Source: Sulfurimonas sp. (lineage in GTDB: Bacteria > Campylobacterota > Campylobacteria > Campylobacterales > Sulfurimonadaceae). From it: DNA of 10,805 nucleotides. The position numbers and the translations under genes were made by a program. Shown here piece after piece: positions 6,508-10,805 of this stretch (the stretch's first letter is position 1; each line of letters opens with the position of its first letter). The notes below the pieces were generated by a model. It did no database searches, was not told where the DNA came from, and was given only the letters and a program-made list of their open reading frames with translations. The DNA lies in contig NVUO01000023.1 in assembly GCA_002733155.1 (NCBI GenBank), forward strand, positions 38,367 to 49,171, given 5' to 3'.

Positions 6508-7514
6508 TATTTTATTTCTTCTTCATAAACTTTTTTTATTTCACTTACATATGCTTTAATTCCATCTTCCATTTCAAACCTTGGTTCATAAGCAAGTGTA
6601 TCTTTTGTTATTTGTATATTAGCCTGTGTATGAAACTGATAACTACCTACAAAAGGGTTTTTTATATACTCACAGCTTAGATTTGTACCTAATTCTTTTT
6701 GTAAAATATCTACTATATCTTGAAAACTTCTAGCCTTGCCTGTGCCAACATTATAAACACCACTTTTAGAAGTTTGCATAGCCTTCACATTTGCTTGTAT
6801 AATATCTTCTACATATATAAAATCACGAAGAATTTTATCGCTATTTTCAAAAAGACGTGGATTTTTACCAGCTAGAAGCTGATGTCCGAACTGCAATACC
6901 ATAGATGATGTTGTATTTTTAAAGTACTCCCTCGCTCCATAAACATTAAAATATCTAAGTCCCACAATTAATATATCAGTTTTTTTCATATATCTATAAC
7001 TTAAATTATCCATACTTAATTTAGAAAAACCATATACATTTTGAGGGGATTCTTTACCAACAGTTTGTGGGGATGGTGCATTACCGTAAGTAGCAGCAGA
7101 TGATGCATAAATCATACTTGCATTGTGTGATATAGCTAACTCTAACAAATCTTTATAAGCATTTACATTTGTTTTTATCATCAAGTCTTGCTCTTGCGCT
7201 GTTGTATCAGAGATAGCTGCTTCATGAAAAATATAATCAAATTTATATTCATTTCTTAAATTTTTTAATAAATCAATATCATTAATATTACCGCCGATAA
7301 TCTCTCCATTAAAGCCGAGTAAATTTTTAAAATGACCAAAACTTACAAGATTTCCATTTGACAATGTTTTAGTACTTCTAAAGCTATCAAGGACTACTAC
7401 TTCAGCATCTGGATGATAATTTTGAAAGTATAATGCTAAATTAGAGCCTATAAAACCAGCACCGCCTGTAATTAATATTGTTTTATCTCTTAAATCATCA
7501 TTTATGTATCTCAT
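6507..7514 (-). CDS. hldD: ADP-L-glycero-D-manno-heptose 6-epimerase
   Basis: Extended short-chain dehydrogenase that inverts C6 of ADP-D-glycero-D-manno-heptose, the last step in making the donor used by WaaF. The Rossmann motif GGAGFIGSN is at residues 17-25. SSAATYGNAPSP (138-149) carries the active-site serine region. The catalytic pair is Tyr161 and Lys165 in YGFSK. GLRYFNVYGAREYFKNTTSS (185-204) is characteristic of HldD rather than of GalE. At 335 residues it is of normal length. The N-terminus carries about 10 residues before the first strand, a form I recall from Campylobacterota HldD, so the ATG at 7514 is accepted. It is the first gene of the hldD-hldE pair and is divergent from the cytochrome gene. 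Confidence 0.96.
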   Translation of the reverse strand: MRYINDDLRDKTILITGGAGFIGSNLALYFQNYHPDAEVVVLDSFRSTKTLSNGNLVSFGHFKNLLGFNGEIIGGNINDIDLLKNLRNEYKFDYIFHEAAISDTTAQEQDLMIKTNVNAYKDLLELAISHNASMIYASSAATYGNAPSPQTVGKESPQNVYGFSKLSMDNLSYRYMKKTDILIVGLRYFNVYGAREYFKNTTSSMVLQFGHQLLAGKNPRLFENSDKILRDFIYVEDIIQANVKAMQTSKSGVYNVGTGKARSFQDIVDILQKELGTNLSCEYIKNPFVGSYQFHTQANIQITKDTLAYEPRFEMEDGIKAYVSEIKKVYEEEIK

Positions 7515-7520
7515 CTACCC

Positions 7521-7551
7521 GTCATACCTTATTTTATTTAATGAAATGATA
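7521..7551 (-). promoter_or_regulatory. possible promoter region of hldD-hldE
   Basis: Two weak -10 candidates read on the minus strand. TATCAT (complement of 7546-7551) would leave a leader of about 25 bases containing AAGG. TATGAC (complement of 7521-7526) lies six bases before the ATG, the same distance as the TATAAT box of waaF. Neither is a strong match and no -35 is evident. A promoter must exist somewhere in this 112-base divergent gap, because the upstream gene points the other way. Confidence 0.3.
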
Positions 7552-7590
7552 CCTAATTATCTATTAACATGTATTTAAGAGACATATGAC

Positions 7591-7596
7591 TATAAT
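7591..7596 (+). promoter_or_regulatory. TATAAT -10 box of the cytochrome c553 gene
   Basis: A perfect TATAAT lies 30 bases before the ATG. A TTAACA at 7564-7569 resembles a -35 box but is 21 bases away, too far for a standard promoter. A start site near 7603 would give a leader of about 24 bases holding AAGGA (7616-7620) six bases before the ATG. This is the only gene in the window with both a perfect -10 and a well-placed Shine-Dalgarno site, which fits a highly expressed cytochrome. Confidence 0.55.
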
Positions 7597-7626
7597 CATA
7601 ACGAAATTTTATCTTAAGGAAACAAT

Positions 7627-7911
7627 ATGAAAATAATCGTTACTTCAATCGTTGCATTAGCTGCAACTACTGCTTTAATGGCTGGTGTAAACGCTGGTGC
7701 TTGTAAAGGCTGCCATGGTCAAAACTTTGAGAAAAAAGCTTTGGGTAAATCTCAAGTTGTTGCTCACATGAGTCATGCAGATATAGCTACTGCGCTTAAA
7801 GGTTATAAAGCTGGAACATACGGTAAAGCAATGAAAGGTCTTATGAAAGGTCAAGTTGCTAAATATTCTGATGCTGAATTAGATGCTTTTGCTAAAACTA
7901 TAGGCAAATAG
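7627..7911 (+). CDS. periplasmic monohaem cytochrome c553
   Basis: Small soluble c-type cytochrome that carries electrons in the periplasm, in Campylobacterota typically from the bc1 complex to cbb3 oxidase. The 94-residue precursor starts with a signal peptide (Lys2, then a hydrophobic alanine-rich core; cleavage probably near residues 19-23). The mature part opens with the haem site CKGCH (Cys26, Cys29, His30 as axial ligand). Aligned by eye with Helicobacter cytochrome c553, Met73 in KGLMKGQ is the likely second axial ligand, eight residues before the SDAEL helix. The FEKKALGKS stretch (34-42) is shared with that family. The DNA is less AT-rich than pglB. The gene is transcribed alone, between its own promoter and a terminator, and faces ccoS. 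Confidence 0.95.
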   Translation: MKIIVTSIVALAATTALMAGVNAGACKGCHGQNFEKKALGKSQVVAHMSHADIATALKGYKAGTYGKAMKGLMKGQVAKYSDAELDAFAKTIGK

Positions 7912-7918
7912 TCCTAAC

Positions 7919-7951
7919 TGAATTGCCTTTATTGGCAATTCATCTTCTTTT
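7919..7951 (+). terminator. intrinsic terminator after cytochrome c553
   Basis: A perfect nine-base inverted repeat, TGAATTGCC (7919-7927) and GGCAATTCA (7934-7942), encloses a six-base loop and is followed by the T-rich run TCTTCTTTT. It begins eight bases after the stop codon. Read on the minus strand, the hairpin is followed by mixed sequence without a T run, so it should not stop ccoS transcripts by the intrinsic mechanism. Confidence 0.85.
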
Positions 7952-7958
7952 AATAAAC

Positions 7959-8174
7959 TTATTCAGGTTTATAATTTTTTTTTAAAGCTTCTTTCTTTTT
8001 TTCTTGTCTTATAGCATCATTTAATTCATCTTCACCATCAAATTTTGTAGCATTTAAAAACTTCTCTTCATCATCAAATTGACCACTTTTAACAGCCCAA
8101 AGAAAAGCAAATAAAGCTATAGCACCTAAAAATATAGATACACTAAGCATCATGCTTATAACCCAACTATCCAT
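7959..8174 (-). CDS. ccoS: cbb3-type cytochrome oxidase assembly protein CcoS
   Basis: Small single-span membrane protein needed to mature cbb3-type cytochrome c oxidase; in Rhodobacter it is required for cofactor insertion into the oxidase. At 71 residues it has one N-terminal transmembrane segment (about 5-27). This is followed by the family signature WAVKSGQFDDEE (26-37) and a charged, lysine- and glutamate-rich tail. A clear AAGGA (complement of 8183-8187) sits eight bases before the ATG. It lies 50 bases downstream of ccoI on the same strand, the classic ccoI-ccoS order, and is probably cotranscribed. The tail is longer than in many short CcoS proteins. Confidence 0.94.
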   Translation of the reverse strand: MDSWVISMMLSVSIFLGAIALFAFLWAVKSGQFDDEEKFLNATKFDGEDELNDAIRQEKKKEALKKNYKPE

Positions 8175-8224
8175 TTAAAAGTTCCTTTTTATACTAAAAA
8201 ATATTTTTCAGTGATTTCATTAAT

Positions 8225-10624
8225 TTATTTATTCCATTTATATCTAATTCTCATAGAATTAGCTACTACAAGTAATGAACTTACACTCATTGAAATAGCA
8301 GCTATTAATGGTATTACATATCCAGCCATAGCGAGTGGAATTGTAATCCCATTATACAACAATGAGATAATAAGGTTTTGTTTTATTAATCCGTATGTAG
8401 TTTTGGATATTTTTAAAGCATCCTCTAAAGACTTAAGACTATCATTTAACAATACCACATCTCCAACATCAACGGCTATATCATTCCCATTACCCATAGC
8501 TATACCAATGTCCGCACGAGCTAATGCTAAAATATCATTAATACCATCACCTACCATTACTACAGTTTTATTATTCTCTTTTAATCTGCTAATATAATTC
8601 GCCTTGTCCTCAGGTGATTGTTCATAAATAAACTTTTTTATATTTAAATCATTAGCAACTAAGCTTGCACTATGTTTATTGTCACCTGTTAACATCACTA
8701 CATCTAAGTCTCTTTTTATAAAGTTACCTATTATCTCTTTAGCGTTGTCTTTAACCTTATCTCTTAAATCATATACAGCCATAAGTTTTGTATTTATGCT
8801 AAAATAAAATACAGTCCCCGAGCTTTTATATTCCACATCTATATTATTTTTATTTAAAAGTTTTAAATTTCCACCTAAAATCGTATTTTTATTATATTTA
8901 GCACTTATACCTAAGGCTGGTGATTGTTCATAAACATCAAAAATAATCTCTTTTATATCCCCATGTTTAGATTCTATATAACTTTGTATAGAAAAAGATA
9001 CTGGATGATTTGAAGATTTAACTAATGAGTATAAAATATTTATATCAAAATCTTCATATATAGATTCTTTTATAACCTCAGGTTTTGCCATAGTTAATGT
9101 ACCAGTCTTGTCTAATACTATAACATCTACCTTAGCCATAGTTTCTAATAAAGCTGCCTCTTTAAAAAGTATACCACGCTTAACACCTAAGCTAAGTCCA
9201 ACTAAGGTAGCTACAGGAGTAGCTAAGGCTAAGGCGCATGGACAAGCTATTACAATTACTGATATTCCAATCATAAAAGAAACCTCAAAACTATGTGGCC
9301 ATAACCACCAAACTAAAAATGTTAAAAAAGAAAAAAGAAGTATAGCTGATGAAAAATGTTCAGATAGTTTATTTGCCATCTGCTGAATCTTAGGTTTTTT
9401 ATTTATAGCAGATTCTAATAAAATAACTAAATTAGATAAGGTAGAATGTTCAAAATCTTTTGTAGCCTTATAATGTATATCTGCATCTATACTAGTAGTA
9501 CCACTAATAACCTTATCAGATATATTTTTATATATAAAATCACTCTCTCCAGTTAAACTAGATTCATCAAAGGAGCCATTACCTTTTATAATCTCACCAT
9601 CTAATAATATTCTCTCACCTGAAGATACAACAACTATATTTCCAACTTTAACCTCTGATAATTTAGATGAAACAAGCAAACCATCTAAAAGAAGATTAAC
9701 TTCATTTGGAATATTCTTACTAAGTATATCAAGAGTATCTACAGCATTTTTTTTACTTAATACCTCTAAAAATTTACCTATTAAAACAAATGTAATTATC
9801 ATGCTTACGGAATCGAAATAAGCTTCACCTTTTTGTAAAAAAGTTACATAAATAGAATAAAAATAAGTAAATGAAGCACCAGTAGCAACTAGTAAATCCA
9901 TATTTATTATTTTAGTTTTTAAACCAAAATAGGCTCCACGAAAAAACACCCAGCCACTGTAAAATAAAACTGGAGTTGCAAGGATGCCTTCAGCTATATT
10001 TAAAATAGTTTTTATATCCTCAGTCATTCCTGAAAAATATCCAGCATATTGTGCAACAGCTATCCACATTATATTCATAGATGAAAAAATAGCTACAGCC
10101 ATTTTTAAATAATATTCTTTTCTCTGTTTGTTAATATATAATTCTTGTGTCGAGGCATCATAAGCAAAAGCGTTATATCCGATTGCACGTATCATATCAA
10201 TAATCTCAGACAACTTTAAAACTTCATCTATCCAAGTTATAGTAGCCTTATTATTAGTAAAGTTGATATTGACTTCAATTACACCATCTAGTTTATGTAA
10301 GGCTTTTTCATTTAACCATACACAGGCTGAACAATGGATACCCTCAATAATTAAAGAGACCTCAGAAAAAGCATCAGAATTTACTTTTACAAATTTATCA
10401 TAAAAAAATGAAGAGTTAAAGTTACTTGAATCTTCATACATAGAACTTGGAGGGCTTAGTGTGACATTTGAAGTTTTTACATAAAAACTATCAAGTCCCT
10501 CATCATTCAGAAGCTGAAATACACCTTGACAACCAGAACAACAAAAATAGTATTGCTCATCTCTTATAAGTACAGATTTATCAAATTTAAGTGAACAATG
10601 TGAACAAGCTATCTTATTTGACAA
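8225..10624 (-). CDS. ccoI: copper-translocating P1B-type ATPase for cbb3 oxidase assembly
   Basis: CcoI/FixI-type pump that moves copper across the inner membrane for cbb3 oxidase. Positions are given for the 799-residue form from TTG at 10624. The N-terminus has cysteines 7, 10, 28, 29 and 32 (CSHC, then CCSGC), the metal-binding preamble typical of CcoI. A heavy-metal-associated domain follows with GIHCSACVW (Cys98, Cys101). Then come the actuator TGES (358-361), the CPC transport site (461-463), DKTGTLT with phosphorylated Asp505, the HP motif (540-541), TGDN (646-649) and GDGIND (692-697). The final membrane pair ends with the MSVSS metal-site motif (779-783). About eight membrane segments are seen. 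All key residues are intact. The start is uncertain: TTG at 10624 is chosen because GGGAAG lies seven bases upstream and it overlaps the previous gene by only 11 bases. An ATG at 10684 would add 20 residues of poor similarity and overlap by 71 bases. Confidence 0.94.
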   Translation of the reverse strand: MSNKIACSHCSLKFDKSVLIRDEQYYFCCSGCQGVFQLLNDEGLDSFYVKTSNVTLSPPSSMYEDSSNFNSSFFYDKFVKVNSDAFSEVSLIIEGIHCSACVWLNEKALHKLDGVIEVNINFTNNKATITWIDEVLKLSEIIDMIRAIGYNAFAYDASTQELYINKQRKEYYLKMAVAIFSSMNIMWIAVAQYAGYFSGMTEDIKTILNIAEGILATPVLFYSGWVFFRGAYFGLKTKIINMDLLVATGASFTYFYSIYVTFLQKGEAYFDSVSMIITFVLIGKFLEVLSKKNAVDTLDILSKNIPNEVNLLLDGLLVSSKLSEVKVGNIVVVSSGERILLDGEIIKGNGSFDESSLTGESDFIYKNISDKVISGTTSIDADIHYKATKDFEHSTLSNLVILLESAINKKPKIQQMANKLSEHFSSAILLFSFLTFLVWWLWPHSFEVSFMIGISVIVIACPCALALATPVATLVGLSLGVKRGILFKEAALLETMAKVDVIVLDKTGTLTMAKPEVIKESIYEDFDINILYSLVKSSNHPVSFSIQSYIESKHGDIKEIIFDVYEQSPALGISAKYNKNTILGGNLKLLNKNNIDVEYKSSGTVFYFSINTKLMAVYDLRDKVKDNAKEIIGNFIKRDLDVVMLTGDNKHSASLVANDLNIKKFIYEQSPEDKANYISRLKENNKTVVMVGDGINDILALARADIGIAMGNGNDIAVDVGDVVLLNDSLKSLEDALKISKTTYGLIKQNLIISLLYNGITIPLAMAGYVIPLIAAISMSVSSLLVVANSMRIRYKWNK

Positions 10625-10805
10625 GTTCAAACTTCCCAAATTTTGTATTTTTATATATCTTATCCCAAGGTTTAACATAACCATTCATACAAATATAAGT
10701 ACCATATTCATCTACGCCAGTAGCGAAGCCTATAGCCATACCAAGATTTAAACTAGATTCTATATTATCTATCTCAAACGGTTTTATAGCACCAACCAGC
10801 ACTAT
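10614..10805 (-). CDS. C-terminal end of an unrecognised protein, cut by window edge
   Basis: A frame runs open from the right edge for 63 sense codons to a TAA at 10614-10616. Its last 11 bases overlap the chosen ccoI start. A GTG at 10802 could be a start, which would make a complete 62-residue protein, but the frame stays open upstream to the edge, so a fragment of a longer protein is more likely. The sequence has GVDEYGTYICMNGY near its middle and a Lys-rich end. It shows no haem, metal or P-loop motif and no clear membrane segment, and I do not recognise a family. Its tight spacing suggests cotranscription with ccoI and ccoS. It could in part be a chance frame, but its composition is protein-like. 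Confidence 0.5.
   Translation of the reverse strand: MVLVGAIKPFEIDNIESSLNLGMAIGFATGVDEYGTYICMNGYVKPWDKIYKNTKFGKFELVK

Noticed and set aside
7585..7600. Inverted repeat TATGA...TCATA around the cytochrome -10 box as an operator
   Set aside because: The arms are only five bases long and AT-rich, and they match no regulator site that I can name.
8194..8211. AT-only near-palindrome between ccoI and ccoS as a terminator or operator
   Set aside because: The stem is only A-T pairs with one mismatch and no loop, and such sequences are expected by chance in this composition.
8211..9386. Open frames on the + strand opposite ccoI
   Set aside because: They are the complement of conserved ATPase motifs; their hydrophobic character mirrors the membrane segments of ccoI.

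Overview
The window looks like a piece of a low-GC Campylobacterota (epsilonproteobacterial) chromosome, most like Sulfurimonas, Sulfuricurvum or Arcobacter relatives. This rests on gene content: a PglB-type N-oligosaccharyltransferase, the ADP-heptose and lipopolysaccharide core genes hldD, hldE and waaF, a small periplasmic cytochrome c553, and the cbb3 oxidase assembly genes ccoI and ccoS. It also rests on compact AT-rich DNA in which TATAAT boxes sit behind T-rich stretches. The genus is an inference.

Left part (1-5086), cell-surface glycans. The 3' two thirds of pglB (+) enter from the left edge and end inside the 3' end of a UDP-glucose/GDP-mannose dehydrogenase family gene (-). A short divergent promoter region follows. 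It leads to an unrecognised, probably membrane-anchored, glycosidase-like TIM-barrel protein (+) and then to waaF (+), the ADP-heptose:LPS heptosyltransferase II.

Middle (5083-7514), heptose supply. hldD and hldE lie on the minus strand, overlap by one base and run towards waaF, overlapping its stop codon. HldE makes ADP-D-glycero-heptose from heptose 7-phosphate. HldD epimerises it to ADP-L-glycero-D-manno-heptose, which WaaF then uses. gmhA and gmhB, which complete the pathway, are not in the window.

Right part (7515-10805), cbb3 respiration. A cytochrome c553 gene with its own promoter, Shine-Dalgarno site and terminator faces ccoS. Upstream of ccoS on the same strand is ccoI, the copper P-type ATPase that supplies copper to cbb3 oxidase. 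The C-terminal end of an unrecognised gene overlaps the start of ccoI at the right edge. The oxidase subunits themselves are not present.

No RNA genes, CRISPR arrays, insertion sequences or long repeats were seen, and no gene-free stretch exceeds about 110 bases. Most of the window is ordinary core metabolism. The least explained items are the glycosidase-like protein, two genes with TATAAT boxes only 6-7 bases before their ATG, and two convergent gene pairs with overlapping stops.
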